Assembly (NCBI RefSeq): GCF_011753055.1
Contig: NZ_VWWJ01000012.1
Span: forward strand, 124,001 to 188,000
From: Burkholderia sp. Ax-1719
Lineage (GTDB): Bacteria > Pseudomonadota > Gammaproteobacteria > Burkholderiales > Burkholderiaceae
Direction: 5' to 3'
Length of the DNA stretch: 64,000 nt
Shown: positions 1 through 9,460 of the stretch, piece by piece
How the letters are laid out: each line of letters opens with the position of its first letter
How positions within the stretch are numbered: position 1 is the first letter of the stretch
Position numbers and translations under genes: made by a program
Notes under the pieces: model-generated
Told to the model about the DNA's origin: nothing
What the model saw: the letters and a program-made list of their open reading frames with translations, nothing else
Databases searched by the model: none

Positions 1-1
1 C

Positions 2-949
2 CCGCAGTCGTTCGCAGTGACCGGCGCGCCCGATTTCGAGCATCGTTATCAATCGGCGCAAAGTACCCAGCAGTCCTTAACGGCGAGCGACAATATCCGC
101 TTCTCGCCGTATTGGTCGGTGCTGCTCGCGGGCAGCCAGAGCTGGCTGTCCACGCACAACTACAACGTGAAAGGCGTGCAGACAAGCGAATCGGCCAATC
201 AGGGTCTGTCGGGCGCGGCTAGCCTGATTTTCAAGCCGCGAGAAAACCAGAGCCTTTACGTAACCTACGCGGACAGCCTCCAGCAAGGCGACACCGCGCC
301 CGCCGGCTCGACCAACGCCGGCAATATTCTCGATCCGTATCGCAGCAAGCAGTGGGAAGTGGGCTACAAGCTCGCGCTTGCGCGTATGAACGCCTCCGTC
401 GCGGCGTTCCGCATCACGCGGCCTTACGCTTATACACTCGCGGACGGCACCTATGGCACCGCCGGCAATCAGGTCAATCGCGGCATCGAGGTGATGCTGG
501 ACGGCAACGCCACGCGCAATCTCTCGGTGTTCGGCGGCTTTACGTGGCTCGACCCGCGTCTGTTCGATACGGGCAACGCGAGCACCGAAGGCAAGCGCAT
601 CGTGGGCCTGCCGGAGTTCGCGCTCAATGTGCTGATGCAATACAAGATCCAGCAGGTGCCGGGTCTCTTCACCAATCTCAACGTGCATTACGTGGGTGCG
701 CGTCCCACCGACAACGCCAATAACTGGTCGGTGGGTTCGTACACCACGCTCGATCTAGGCGTGGGTTATCTCGCCGATATCATGGATCGCGCGGTCACGT
801 TCCGCCTGTCCGTCGATAACGTCACGAATCGCCATTACTGGACCAATATCGTGCCCGGCGGTCTGAACGGCTATACGGGATCGGGCAATGCCACCGCACA
901 ACTTGGCGCGCCGCGTACGATCACCGCTTCGGTGGAGTTCGATCTATGA
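2..949 (+). CDS. TonB-dependent siderophore receptor, C-terminal part (5' end outside window)
   Basis: Outer-membrane beta-barrel for TonB/ExbBD-driven uptake of an iron chelate or similar ligand. About 315 residues are visible and the reading frame is open to the left edge, so the signal peptide, plug and first strands lie outside. The visible part has the alternating aromatic/polar strand pattern of the barrel, including YVTYADSLQQGDTAP, the strand YKLALARMNASVAAFRITRP and a final strand ending in SVEFDL. The stop overlaps the start of the next gene (ATGA), a periplasmic binding protein, so the pair probably forms one uptake operon. The ligand cannot be read from this fragment. A GTG at 17 is an internal codon, not the real start. 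Confidence 0.88.
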   Translation, partial: PQSFAVTGAPDFEHRYQSAQSTQQSLTASDNIRFSPYWSVLLAGSQSWLSTHNYNVKGVQTSESANQGLSGAASLIFKPRENQSLYVTYADSLQQGDTAPAGSTNAGNILDPYRSKQWEVGYKLALARMNASVAAFRITRPYAYTLADGTYGTAGNQVNRGIEVMLDGNATRNLSVFGGFTWLDPRLFDTGNASTEGKRIVGLPEFALNVLMQYKIQQVPGLFTNLNVHYVGARPTDNANNWSVGSYTTLDLGVGYLADIMDRAVTFRLSVDNVTNRHYWTNIVPGGLNGYTGSGNATAQLGAPRTITASVEFDL

Positions 950-1926
950 GGTTCATACGAATGGCGCGCGTTGCCGCGGCACTGGTGTTGAGTTCATGCG
1001 CGCTCGCCGCGCAAGCGCAGCCCAAAACCCGTATCGCCGATCTCTGGTACGCGCATAACGCCGTGGTGACGATGCTCGGTTCCGCCAGCAGTGTCGTGGC
1101 GACAGTCGCGCGTCCGCAGGCCTTGCCGTGGATGTTTCGCGTTGCTCCCGCGCTCGCCAATGCGCAACCCGTTGCGGGCGCAACCGTCAATGCGGAAGAC
1201 CTGCTGCGTCTGAACGCCGATGTCGTGTTCGCCAGCAAGGGCGATCCCACCATCGGCGCAATGCGACGGCTCGGTCTCGACGTCGTGCCAGTGGGCTTCG
1301 ACGATTACGACTCGATGCTTCGCTGCATCGACCTCACGGCCCAGACGCTCGACACACCGCTCGCCCGCCAGCGCGCAACCGACTATCGCGCCTATTTGCA
1401 AGCCACGTTGCGCGACATGTTGCAGGCGCTTTCCGCACACGGATCGCACACCACGCCGCGCGTGCTGCATGTGGCTTCGCTCGCGCCGCTAAAAGTGGAC
1501 GGCGCCGATACGATCGTCGATCAATGGATAAGCGCGGCCGGCGCGCGCAATGCCGCTGATGGCTTGACGGGCAATCTGAAGCCGGTGTCGATCGAGCAGG
1601 TGCTGGCGTGGCATCCCGATGTCGTGATACTCGCGGCCAATGCGGGTTCGATCAACGCCTCGCCGCAGCGAGCGCTCTGGCAAACGCTCGACGCCGTGCG
1701 CGAAGGGCGCGTCTATCGCAATCCTACGGGCGTGTTCCCTTGGGACCGCTACGGTCCCGAAGCAGCGCTCGAAGTGCGCTGGGCCGCGCGGACACTGCAT
1801 CCCGAAGCGTTCAAGAACTCAGCCGATGTATCGATGCAAGTGCAAACGCAGCAGTTCTACCAGCGCTTTTACGGCTACACGCTCACCGATGCGCAAGCGA
1901 AGCTTATGTTGAGCGGCGGGACTTGA
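946..1926 (+). CDS. Periplasmic binding protein of an iron-siderophore/cobalamin-type ABC importer
   Basis: A 326-residue TroA/BtuF/FepB-like binding protein. It has a signal peptide (MRFIRMARVAAALVLSSCALA, cleavage near AQAQ). The middle has the class III features LLRLNADVVFASKGDP and VLAWHPDVVILAA, the 'periplasmic ligand site' segments of BtuF-like proteins. It should take the ligand from the upstream TonB receptor and pass it to an inner-membrane permease. No permease or ATPase gene follows; the next gene is convergent. The partners must be encoded elsewhere, perhaps to the left of the window. The start overlaps the receptor stop (ATGA), which suggests translational coupling. Its 3' end overlaps the convergent lysR gene by 23 bases. 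Confidence 0.85.
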   Translation: MRFIRMARVAAALVLSSCALAAQAQPKTRIADLWYAHNAVVTMLGSASSVVATVARPQALPWMFRVAPALANAQPVAGATVNAEDLLRLNADVVFASKGDPTIGAMRRLGLDVVPVGFDDYDSMLRCIDLTAQTLDTPLARQRATDYRAYLQATLRDMLQALSAHGSHTTPRVLHVASLAPLKVDGADTIVDQWISAAGARNAADGLTGNLKPVSIEQVLAWHPDVVILAANAGSINASPQRALWQTLDAVREGRVYRNPTGVFPWDRYGPEAALEVRWAARTLHPEAFKNSADVSMQVQTQQFYQRFYGYTLTDAQAKLMLSGGT

Positions 1927-2821
1927 GCGCTGCCGCATTGGCAGTGCGGGCCACTTCCAGCGCCAGCGCATGAAACGCCATGACCGCGCCTGACGATTCG
2001 TCGGCGCGGCTGAGCAGCAGCAAGCCCGCCGACCCTACCTCCGAAACGGGCCGATAGGTCAGGCCCGGTAACACGACCTCTTCGACCGAACGCGGCACCA
2101 GCGCCACGCCCAATCCGGCCGCCGCGAGCGCCAGCACGCTAAGCGTGCTCGACACGCGAAACGCCGGTTCCACCACGATACCCAGATGCGCGCGCAGATG
2201 AACCAGGCCCGCATCGCCATCGTCGGACGAGAACGCGATGATCTGCTCGTTGGCCAGCACCTTGAGCGGCACGCGTGCGCGTTTCGCCAAACGATGGTCC
2301 TGCGCCATCGCCACGACCATCGGCCAGTTGCCGATCCGTTCACAGCGCAGTGTGCGATGCTCCGCGAGCGGTTGCACCGTGCCGTAAGCAATATCGATAT
2401 CGCCTTTCACCAGCGCATCTTCGTGCAGATTCGGCGCCATTTCCTGCACCGAAATCTCCGCGCGCGGAAAGCGCGCACGAAACTGCCTGAGCGCCCCCGT
2501 GAGCATGCCGGACAGCACCGCATTGCCCGCGAATCCCACGCGCACGCGGCCAATTTCGCCGCGCAACGAACGACGCGTCGCGTCGCGAGCGTGCTCCGCC
2601 TGGGCAAGTGTGCGGCGCGCTTCAGTCAGCAGAATTTCTCCCGCCGCAGTCAGCAACACGCCCTGACGCGTGCGCGTGAACAGCGGACCGCCCACCTCCT
2701 CTTCCAGATCGCGAATCTGCATGCTCAGTGCAGGCTGCACGATATTCAGCCGCTGCGCGGCGTGGCCGAAATGGCCGGTCTCGGCCAATGCGACGAAATA
2801 GCGTAAATGGCGCAATTCCAT
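1904..2821 (-). CDS. LysR-family transcriptional regulator
   Basis: A 305-residue LysR-type regulator. The N-terminal winged helix-turn-helix covers about residues 1-60 (MELRHLRYFVALAETGHFGH, then NIVQPALSMQIRDLEEE). The periplasmic-binding-like co-inducer domain runs from about residue 90 to 290. It is divergent from the SnoaL-like gene at 2942, with 120 bases between starts, so that gene or its own promoter is the likely target. The 3' end overlaps the convergent binding-protein gene. The co-inducer is unknown. Confidence 0.92.
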   Translation of the reverse strand: MELRHLRYFVALAETGHFGHAAQRLNIVQPALSMQIRDLEEEVGGPLFTRTRQGVLLTAAGEILLTEARRTLAQAEHARDATRRSLRGEIGRVRVGFAGNAVLSGMLTGALRQFRARFPRAEISVQEMAPNLHEDALVKGDIDIAYGTVQPLAEHRTLRCERIGNWPMVVAMAQDHRLAKRARVPLKVLANEQIIAFSSDDGDAGLVHLRAHLGIVVEPAFRVSSTLSVLALAAAGLGVALVPRSVEEVVLPGLTYRPVSEVGSAGLLLLSRADESSGAVMAFHALALEVARTANAAALKSRRST

Positions 2822-2941
2822 GACGATGATCCATCACTCAAACTGATCGAACGATCATAACAATATATTTGGATGATCGAATTCCGTCGCCCATACTGCC
2901 TTTGGAGCAATTCAGTTCCTCCCCACTTTCAAGGCACTTTC

Positions 2942-3517
2942 ATGCAAACGACACTCGAAGACCGCCAGGCAATTTCGGATCTGATGACGGGCTGGATGCA
3001 CCGCGATCTCGCGCAATGGGAGCAGCTTGCCGGCCTGTTCCACCCCGACGGCACGATCGAGGTCACCTGGTTCGAAGGACCCGCCGCCGACTTCATCGCG
3101 GGGTCGCAACGCATGGGCAAGTCCGATCTGCGCACCAAACATTTCGTCGGCCAGCCGGTCGTGCATTTCAACGGCGCGAAGGCGATCGTGGAAACCAATG
3201 CCATGATCATCGGCGAAAACATCGCGCTCGAACTGGGCTGCGTGGCGCATAGCCGCTTCTACGATCAGGTCGAAAAGCGCAATGGCGAATGGAAGATCGT
3301 TCGGCGTCAATGCATCTACGACAACGCGTATTTCACGTTTCCTTGCGGCATCGTCGAGATCGATCGCGAAGCCGCGCGCCAGTTGCCGCGTGGATACGCG
3401 GCGCTCGCGTATCTGCTGGCGCAAAGCGGCTTTCCGGTGCGGCGCGTGTTCGCGACCAAGGGCAGCGAACTTGAAGCACAGATGAAGCAGCAAGGCGAAG
3501 CCTGGCTCGCCGCTTGA
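2942..3517 (+). CDS. SnoaL-like / NTF2-fold protein
   Basis: A 191-residue protein whose first two thirds match the SnoaL-like (NTF2) fold: an N-terminal helix (TLEDRQAISDLMTGWMHRDL), the segment LFHPDGTIEVTWFEG, and the later segment GEWKIVRRQCIYD. The fold houses small dehydratases, isomerases and ligand-binding proteins. Conserved Asp and His suggest an enzymatic pocket, but the substrate is unknown. I chose the ATG at 2942 because AAGG lies 7 bases upstream and the fold starts there; the frame is open 23 codons further back (2873). The C-terminal 50 residues are a helical extension. Probably controlled by the divergent LysR. Confidence 0.75.
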   Translation: MQTTLEDRQAISDLMTGWMHRDLAQWEQLAGLFHPDGTIEVTWFEGPAADFIAGSQRMGKSDLRTKHFVGQPVVHFNGAKAIVETNAMIIGENIALELGCVAHSRFYDQVEKRNGEWKIVRRQCIYDNAYFTFPCGIVEIDREAARQLPRGYAALAYLLAQSGFPVRRVFATKGSELEAQMKQQGEAWLAA

Positions 3518-3696
3518 GCGCGCGGGCCTGCCCGACATCGAAACCCGAATGAAAGGGACCTGTACAATCGAGGCTTGAGGTTTTTTCAATCTGTCCCTCG
3601 CGGCACGCATGCAGCTTGTCCCGTTTCCTCAGTGGGCGCGCCCTCGCGGCGCTTTGCATCTGCATGCCGGCCGCAGCCTTTAGCTGATCATTCCCG

Positions 3697-4914
3697 ATGT
3701 CGGATATCGAATGCGCGCAGACGTCGCGCGCGAAGCAATCGAAAACTCGCAATAATGAACATTGGGCGGCCGTCTGGTCGCTCGCGCTGGGCTCGTTCGC
3801 CAGCGTCACCACCGAATTTTTGCCCGTGGGCGTGCTGCCCGAGGTGGCCCGCACCTTCAACATTTCGGACGGCCAGGCCGGGCTGATGATGACCTCGCCC
3901 GCGCTCTTCGCCGCCGTCGCCGCGCCCGGCGTGATGATGGCCGCGGGACGCATCGACCGGCGGCGCGTGTTGATCGGCCTCTCCGTGATTTTGCTTGCGG
4001 CATGTCTGCTCGCGGCCTTTGCGAACAGCTTCGCGCTGTTGCTGGTGAGCCGCGCGATGGTGGGCGCGAGTCTGGGTGCGTTCTGGTCGCTGGGCCTGGC
4101 CGTCGCGGGACGGTTGGTCGCACCGGAACATGTGCATCGCGCAGCGGGGACCATCTTCGGCGGCGCAGCGCTCGCGATGATCGTGGGTCTGCCCTTCGGC
4201 ACCTTGCTCGCGGGCTTCTTTAGCTGGCGCGGCGCGTTTATCGGTGCGGGCGTGCTGGCGACCGTGGCGTTGATCGCCCAGATCGTCGTGTTGCCGCCGA
4301 TGCCCGCGCAATCGAAATTACGCCTCGCAGGCTTCGCCGCATTCGCGCGGCAGCGTGAAGCGCAACTGAGTCTGGCGCTTACGCTGCTGGTGTTTATCAC
4401 GCACTTCGGCGCTTACACGTATCTGATGCCGCTGCTGATCCAGGCAGGCGTATCCGGCGATACTGGCACATGGGTGCTGCTCGCCTATGGTTTCTGCGCG
4501 CTGGTCGCGAATTTCGCCGCCGGGCGTTACGTGGGCCGCAAGCTCGGCGCGGCGATGCTCGGCAATATCCTGCTGCTGGCCGCGACGCTGGCCGTTCTGC
4601 CCTCGCTGGATCACGCGCGCTTTACCGTGCTCGCGGGCGTGATGATCTGGGGCATCGCGTGGGGCGCGCTGCCGCTCTGCCTGAACGTCTGGCACCGGCG
4701 TGTACAGGGCGGCGAGAGCGAAGCCGCCGCCGCGCTCTTCACACTGGCGACGCAGGTGGCGATTGCGCTGGGTTCGGTGGTGGGCGGCGTGGTCGTCGAT
4801 CATCAGAACGTGGGCGCCGATTATCGCTACTGCGCGCTGCTGGGCTTTGGCGCCGCCGCGCTGGTATGGCGCGCGCGCTCACGCAAAACTCACGTCGAAA
4901 AGGACCCCGCATGA
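3697..4914 (+). CDS. MFS transporter, DHA1 type (purine/sugar efflux-like)
   Basis: A 405-residue major facilitator carrier with about 12 hydrophobic segments starting near residue 24. It shows the short DHA1 pattern: TTEFLPVGVLPEVARTF in TM1 and the loop 2-3 signature as AAPGVMMAAGRIDRRRVLIG. Overall it resembles the PbuE/NepI/AraJ branch, which exports purine nucleosides, sugars or drugs; the substrate here is not known. Its stop codon overlaps the start of the RidA-like gene (ATGA), so the two are co-translated. No strong ribosome-binding site precedes the ATG, so the exact start is moderately certain. Confidence 0.85.
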   Translation: MSDIECAQTSRAKQSKTRNNEHWAAVWSLALGSFASVTTEFLPVGVLPEVARTFNISDGQAGLMMTSPALFAAVAAPGVMMAAGRIDRRRVLIGLSVILLAACLLAAFANSFALLLVSRAMVGASLGAFWSLGLAVAGRLVAPEHVHRAAGTIFGGAALAMIVGLPFGTLLAGFFSWRGAFIGAGVLATVALIAQIVVLPPMPAQSKLRLAGFAAFARQREAQLSLALTLLVFITHFGAYTYLMPLLIQAGVSGDTGTWVLLAYGFCALVANFAAGRYVGRKLGAAMLGNILLLAATLAVLPSLDHARFTVLAGVMIWGIAWGALPLCLNVWHRRVQGGESEAAAALFTLATQVAIALGSVVGGVVVDHQNVGADYRYCALLGFGAAALVWRARSRKTHVEKDPA

Positions 4915-5312
4915 CCCAACGCGAATTGATCGTGCCGCCGCAGATGCAAGCCATTGTCGAACGCGCCGGCTACGTGCCGGCCGTGAAAGTGGGCGCGACG
5001 GTCTATTGCGCGGGACAGGTCGGGCGCACGCCCGAGCTGGAAGTGATCGCCGATCCCGAAGCGCAGTTCGTCGCCTGCTGGGAGAACCTTCGTATCGTGC
5101 TGGAAGAGGCGGGTTGCAGCTTCGATGACGTCGTCGATATGACGACGTATCACGTGCAGATGAGTGAGCACATGGCGGTCTTTCGGGAAGTGAAAGACCG
5201 TGTGTTTCCGCGCGGCACCTGCGCATGGACGGCGATCGGCGTAACCGAACTCGCGCGTTCCGGCCTGCTGGTGGAGATCAAATGCGTGGCAGTGCAGCGG
5301 GAAGAGCGTTGA
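4911..5312 (+). CDS. RidA/YjgF family enamine/imine deaminase
   Basis: A 133-residue member of the RidA family, trimeric cytosolic proteins that hydrolyse reactive enamines and imines from PLP enzymes. Family-typical segments are VGATVYCAGQVGRTP, QFVACWENLRIVLEEAGCSF, DVVDMTTYHVQMSE and the C-terminal ELARSGLLVEIKCVAV. The first catalytic-pocket segment differs slightly from canonical RidA, so it may belong to a neighbouring Rid subgroup with a pathway-specific role. It overlaps the MFS gene by 4 bases (ATGA), suggesting that the exporter and the deaminase handle the same metabolite or stress. It converges with glpF. Confidence 0.88.
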   Translation: MTQRELIVPPQMQAIVERAGYVPAVKVGATVYCAGQVGRTPELEVIADPEAQFVACWENLRIVLEEAGCSFDDVVDMTTYHVQMSEHMAVFREVKDRVFPRGTCAWTAIGVTELARSGLLVEIKCVAVQREER

Positions 5313-5360
5313 ACAGCGGAGGCGTCGGGCGAAGCACATCCCGACGCCGCCGCTCACGCT

Positions 5361-6077
5361 TCAATGCGAAGCGTGCAGATACAGATACAGCGTCGATGCC
5401 GCCACGCCGCCCAGCAGCGGGCCGACGACCGGAATCCATGCATAGCGCCAGTCGCTGTCACGCTTGCCCGGAATCGGCAGCAGCGCGTGCATGATGCGCG
5501 GCGAAAGATCGCGCGCCGGGCTCATCGCGTAGCCCGTGGGGCCGCCCAGCGAAATGCCGATGCCGAGCACCAGCAGGCCGACCGGCAGCGCGTCGAGCGC
5601 GCCCAGCCCCACTTGCGGCGCAGCCAGGTACAGCACGCCCAGAATCAGCACAAAAGTACAGATTGCTTCGGTGATGACATTGTGGCGCACGCAACGAATC
5701 GCGGGGCCCGTGCAGAACACGGCGAGCTTGAGATCCGCGTCCTCTTCATTCGCAAAGTGCTGACGATAGGCGAGCCACACGAGGAACGCGCCGGCCATGC
5801 CGCCGAGCATCTGCGCGGCAATATAACCGCCCACTTTCGACCACGCAAACTTGCCCGCCAGCGCCAGGCTGATCGTGACGATCGGGTTCAAATGCGCGCC
5901 GCTGTACGCCGCCGTCACGTAGACGGCCACGAACACGGCCATCGCCCAGCCCATGACGATGACGATCAGGTCCGCGCCGCGGCCCTTGGTTTTGGCGAGC
6001 AGCACGTTGGCGACCGCGCCGTTGCCTAGCAGCACGAGAATCGCTGTGCCGATGAATTCCGCAATATAGGGTGACAT
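5361..6077 (-). CDS. glpF: Glycerol uptake facilitator (aquaglyceroporin) with variant NPA motifs
   Basis: A 238-residue, six-helix MIP channel that lets glycerol cross the inner membrane. Residues 60-70 (GAHLNPIVTIS) and 182-190 (GYAMSPARD) are the two half-helix loops. The selectivity-filter Arg189 is present. The first NPA is NPI (Ile66) and the second is SPA (Ser186), so one pore asparagine is lost. It lies last in the glpD-glpK-glpF series, 160 bases after glpK, which supports a role in glycerol uptake followed by phosphorylation by GlpK. Probably under GlpR control. Confidence 0.93.
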   Translation of the reverse strand: MSPYIAEFIGTAILVLLGNGAVANVLLAKTKGRGADLIVIVMGWAMAVFVAVYVTAAYSGAHLNPIVTISLALAGKFAWSKVGGYIAAQMLGGMAGAFLVWLAYRQHFANEEDADLKLAVFCTGPAIRCVRHNVITEAICTFVLILGVLYLAAPQVGLGALDALPVGLLVLGIGISLGGPTGYAMSPARDLSPRIMHALLPIPGKRDSDWRYAWIPVVGPLLGGVAASTLYLYLHASH

Positions 6078-6237
6078 GATGGTTGTCTCACTTATTGTTC
6101 AGCGGGCATGCAGGGCCGATGCTTCGGCCCGCTGCCTGCTGGGTATTGTTGTGTGATTGGATCACTTGGGATGCCCTGTTTCTACAGCTTGACTGCCACT
6201 ACTGCGCGTTGTTAATGCGCGGGGTTACTGCGCGGTG

Positions 6238-7743
6238 TTACTGCGAATCGTCGGCCCACGCCTTGGCGGCGCGCACCGCGCGCTGCCAGCCCGAGCGGCA
6301 TGCATCGACCTGCGAAGCCGCCATGTTCGGCGCGAAACGCTTGTCCACGTGCCACTGGCCTTGCAGCTCGTCCACGTTCTTCCAGTAGCCAACCGCGAGA
6401 CCCGCGAGATACGCGGCGCCCAGCGCAGTCGTTTCGGTGATCTGCGGGCGCACGGCATCCACGCCCAGCAGGTCCGCCTGGAACTGCATCAGCAGGTTGT
6501 TGGCACTTGCGCCGCCGTCCACGCGCAATTCGCCCACGCTGATGCCCGAATCCGCTTCCATCGCTGCGAGCACGTCGAGCGACTGATACGCGATCGAATC
6601 GAGCGCCGCGCGCGCCACGTGCGCCGACGTCGTGCCGCGCGTCACACCAAACAGCGAACCGCGCGCACGTGCATTCCAGTGCGGCGCGCCCAGGCCCGCG
6701 AATGCCGGCACCAGATAGACGCCGTCCGTGTGCGGCACGCTGGCAGCGAGCGCTTCGATTTCCGACGCGCTCTTGATGATGCCCATGCCGTCACGCAGCC
6801 ACTGCACCACCGCGCCTGCGATAAAGATGCTGCCTTCCAGCGCGTAATTGACCTGATCGCCGATCTGCCAGGCAATGGTGGTAACGAGGTTGTTCTTCGA
6901 CTCGATGGGCTTTTCACCCGTGTTCATCATCAGGAAGCAGCCCGTCCCGTAGGTGTTCTTCACCATGCCGGTGTGCGTGCACATCTGACCGAACAGCGCC
7001 GCCTGCTGGTCACCTGCGATACCCGCGAGCGGAATCTTCGAGGCAAACACCGTGGTCTTGGTCGGACCATAAATTTCGGATGACGAACGAACTTCCGGCA
7101 GCATGCTGCGCGGAATATCGAGCGCTTCGAGGAGTTCGTTGTCCCACTGGCGCGTGTGGATGTTGAACAGCATCGTGCGCGACGCGTTGGTCACGTCCGT
7201 CACATGCAGTTCGTGCTTGGTGAAGTTCCACACCAGCCAGCTATCGACCGTGCCAAATGCGAGCTTGCCTTGACGGGCCTTTTCGCGCGCGCCTTCGACG
7301 TTATCGAGAATCCAGCGGATCTTGGTGCCCGAGAAATACGAATCGATCGGCAGACCGGTCTTCGCGCGCACTTTCTCTTCCAGGCCTTGCGCCTTGAGCT
7401 GATCGCAGAAGTCGGCCGTGCGGCGGTCTTGCCAGACGATGGCGTTATAGATCGGATGACCCGTTTCGCGGTCCCACACGATGGTGGTTTCGCGCTGGTT
7501 CGTGATGCCGATGGCAGCGATGTTGGTGCCGTTCATGCCCGCGCGCGTGACGGCTTCGGCGGCGACGCCAGCCTGCGTCGACCAGATTTCCTGCGGGTCA
7601 TGCTCGACCCAGCCCGGACGCGGATAAATCTGCTCGAACTCTTTCTGTGCCGTCGAAACGATGCGGCCCTGGCGGTCGAACAGCATCGCGCGCGAACTGG
7701 TGGTGCCCTGGTCGAGCGCGAGAATGTATTGTTGATCCTGCAT
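6238..7743 (-). CDS. glpK: Glycerol kinase
   Basis: A 501-residue FGGY kinase that phosphorylates glycerol with ATP to sn-glycerol 3-phosphate. It has the N-terminal phosphate-binding motif LALDQGTTSSRAM, then GVTNQRETT-like ITNQRETTIVWDR, and the C-terminal FGGY signature segment ELRVDGGASANNLLMQFQAD. Length matches E. coli GlpK. Two in-frame ATGs occur at 7752 and 7743. AAGGAG at 7753-7758 directly abuts the first but sits 9 bases from the second, so 7743 is chosen (MQDQQYIL). It lies between glpD and glpF on the same strand, as expected for a glycerol operon. Confidence 0.97.
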   Translation of the reverse strand: MQDQQYILALDQGTTSSRAMLFDRQGRIVSTAQKEFEQIYPRPGWVEHDPQEIWSTQAGVAAEAVTRAGMNGTNIAAIGITNQRETTIVWDRETGHPIYNAIVWQDRRTADFCDQLKAQGLEEKVRAKTGLPIDSYFSGTKIRWILDNVEGAREKARQGKLAFGTVDSWLVWNFTKHELHVTDVTNASRTMLFNIHTRQWDNELLEALDIPRSMLPEVRSSSEIYGPTKTTVFASKIPLAGIAGDQQAALFGQMCTHTGMVKNTYGTGCFLMMNTGEKPIESKNNLVTTIAWQIGDQVNYALEGSIFIAGAVVQWLRDGMGIIKSASEIEALAASVPHTDGVYLVPAFAGLGAPHWNARARGSLFGVTRGTTSAHVARAALDSIAYQSLDVLAAMEADSGISVGELRVDGGASANNLLMQFQADLLGVDAVRPQITETTALGAAYLAGLAVGYWKNVDELQGQWHVDKRFAPNMAASQVDACRSGWQRAVRAAKAWADDSQ

Positions 7744-7831
7744 GTCTCTCATCTCCTTCCGTACGTAGTTGTGATTCGCGACGCGCCTGTACTGCTGACG
7801 GGCGGCGCGCGATGTTGCTTACGGCATTGCT

Positions 7832-9379
7832 TTAATGCGGCACGGCCGTCCGCGCCTGGCTCGTGGCGAACCACGATTCGAGCGCAGCCGTCACGGCTTC
7901 CAGCGTGCCCGGCGTCACATGCAGACCGAGCTTCGAGCGGCGCCACAGCACATCCTGAGCGCAGGTTGCCCATTCGATATCGCGCAGATAACGCAGTTCG
8001 GCTTCATAGATGCCGGGGGCGATCTGCGGGCCCAGATCGTCGAGCGACTTCGCCGCGCCGATCAGACGTTCGGCGCGTGTACCGTAAGCGCGCGCATAGC
8101 GCAGCGCGAGCGGTGCAGGCAGCCAGGCAAAGCGCTTCGCAAGGCCTTCCGCGAATGGCGCGAAGCGTGCGTTGGCGATATCGCCGCCGGGCAAGGGCTT
8201 GCCGGCCGTCCACGCACCGGCGTTGCTGCCCAGTGCGCGAGCCAGCATGTCGCCGGCTTCTTCCGCGAGCTTGCGGAAGGTGGTGATCTTGCCGCCGAAC
8301 ACGGAGAGCAGCGGCGCGCCATTCGTGTCGTCCATTTCGAGGCGATAGTCGCGCGTCACCGCCGATGCGTTCTTCGCGCCCTCTTCCTCAAGCAGCGGAC
8401 GCACGCCCGAATAGGTCCAGTGCACATCGGAGGGCGAGATCTTACGCTTGAAATAGCGATTGATCGACTCGCACAGGTAACGCGTTTCGTCGCCGTCGAT
8501 CGCGACCTTGGCGGGATCGTTGCGATATTCCACATCGGTCGTGCCGATCAGCGTGAAATCGTGCTCGTAAGGAATCGCGAAAATGATGCGCTTGTCGGGA
8601 TTCTGGAAGATGTAGGCATGGTCGTGCTCGAACAGGCGCTTCGTCACGATATGGCTGCCCTTCACCAGTCGCACGCTGTGCTGCGCGCCGCGTCCAAGTG
8701 CGCCATGCAGCACGTCGCCGACCCACGGACCCGCCGCGTTCGCAACAGCACGCGCGCGCACGTCGAACGTGCTGCCGTCGGCGCGGCGCAGCGTGGCTTG
8801 CCATTCGCCTTCGCCGCTTGCGTTCTTCACGCGCTGCGCGGCCACGAGTTTAGTGCGCGTGAGAATGCGCGCGCCGCGCTCCTGCGCATCGAGCGCATTG
8901 AGCACGACCAGACGCGCATCGTCCACCCAGCCGTCCGAATACACGAAGCCGCGACGGATCGAATCGATCAGCGGCGCACCCGCTGCGTGGCGGCGCATAT
9001 CGATGCCGCGCGAGCCCGGCAGAAGTTCGCGCTTCGCGAGGTGATCGTAGAGAAACAGGCCAATGCGGATCAGCCAGGCCGGGCGCAGATTCGGCATGTG
9101 CGGCATCACGAAGCGCAGCGGCCACATGATGTGCGGAGCCGCGCGCAACAGCGTTTCGCGCTCCTGCAGCGCCTTGCGCACGAGGCCGAATTCCTTGTAC
9201 TCGAGATAGCGCAACCCGCCGTGAATCAGCTTGGTGCTGGCCGACGAGGTATGCGAAGCCAGATCGTCCTGTTCGCAAAGGAGCACGGACAGCCCGCGCC
9301 CGGCTGCGTCGCGTGCGATGCCCGCGCCGTTGATCCCGCCGCCCACGACGAGCAGATCGTACCGATTCTCTTGAGTCAC
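7832..9379 (-). CDS. glpD: Aerobic glycerol-3-phosphate dehydrogenase
   Basis: A 515-residue FAD-dependent, membrane-associated enzyme that oxidises glycerol 3-phosphate to dihydroxyacetone phosphate and passes electrons to quinone. The N-terminal FAD-binding motif is DLLVVGGGINGAGIARDAAG, followed by the glpD signature region SSASTKLIHGGLRYLEY. The start is a GTG with AGGA 7 bases upstream. It is the first gene of the glpD-glpK-glpF series. Operator-like TTCG repeats lie in the 360-base region before it, pointing to GlpR repression relieved by glycerol 3-phosphate. Confidence 0.96.
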   Translation of the reverse strand: MTQENRYDLLVVGGGINGAGIARDAAGRGLSVLLCEQDDLASHTSSASTKLIHGGLRYLEYKEFGLVRKALQERETLLRAAPHIMWPLRFVMPHMPNLRPAWLIRIGLFLYDHLAKRELLPGSRGIDMRRHAAGAPLIDSIRRGFVYSDGWVDDARLVVLNALDAQERGARILTRTKLVAAQRVKNASGEGEWQATLRRADGSTFDVRARAVANAAGPWVGDVLHGALGRGAQHSVRLVKGSHIVTKRLFEHDHAYIFQNPDKRIIFAIPYEHDFTLIGTTDVEYRNDPAKVAIDGDETRYLCESINRYFKRKISPSDVHWTYSGVRPLLEEEGAKNASAVTRDYRLEMDDTNGAPLLSVFGGKITTFRKLAEEAGDMLARALGSNAGAWTAGKPLPGGDIANARFAPFAEGLAKRFAWLPAPLALRYARAYGTRAERLIGAAKSLDDLGPQIAPGIYEAELRYLRDIEWATCAQDVLWRRSKLGLHVTPGTLEAVTAALESWFATSQARTAVPH

Positions 9380-9460
9380 CTGCGTTTCCTGTTTGTGCCT
9401 TGAGTGGCTTCGTCTGGCATCGCTCGACGCCCTTGATCGGGCCCCATGCGCGTCCAGATA

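Noticed and set aside
17..19. GTG as a start for the first gene
   Set aside because: The frame is open to the left edge and the protein is the middle of a beta-barrel, so the gene begins outside the window.
7835..9403. 522-residue open frame antisense to glpD
   Set aside because: It is the mirror of a well-supported glpD gene in high-GC DNA; its translation is Arg/Ala/His-rich with no domain.
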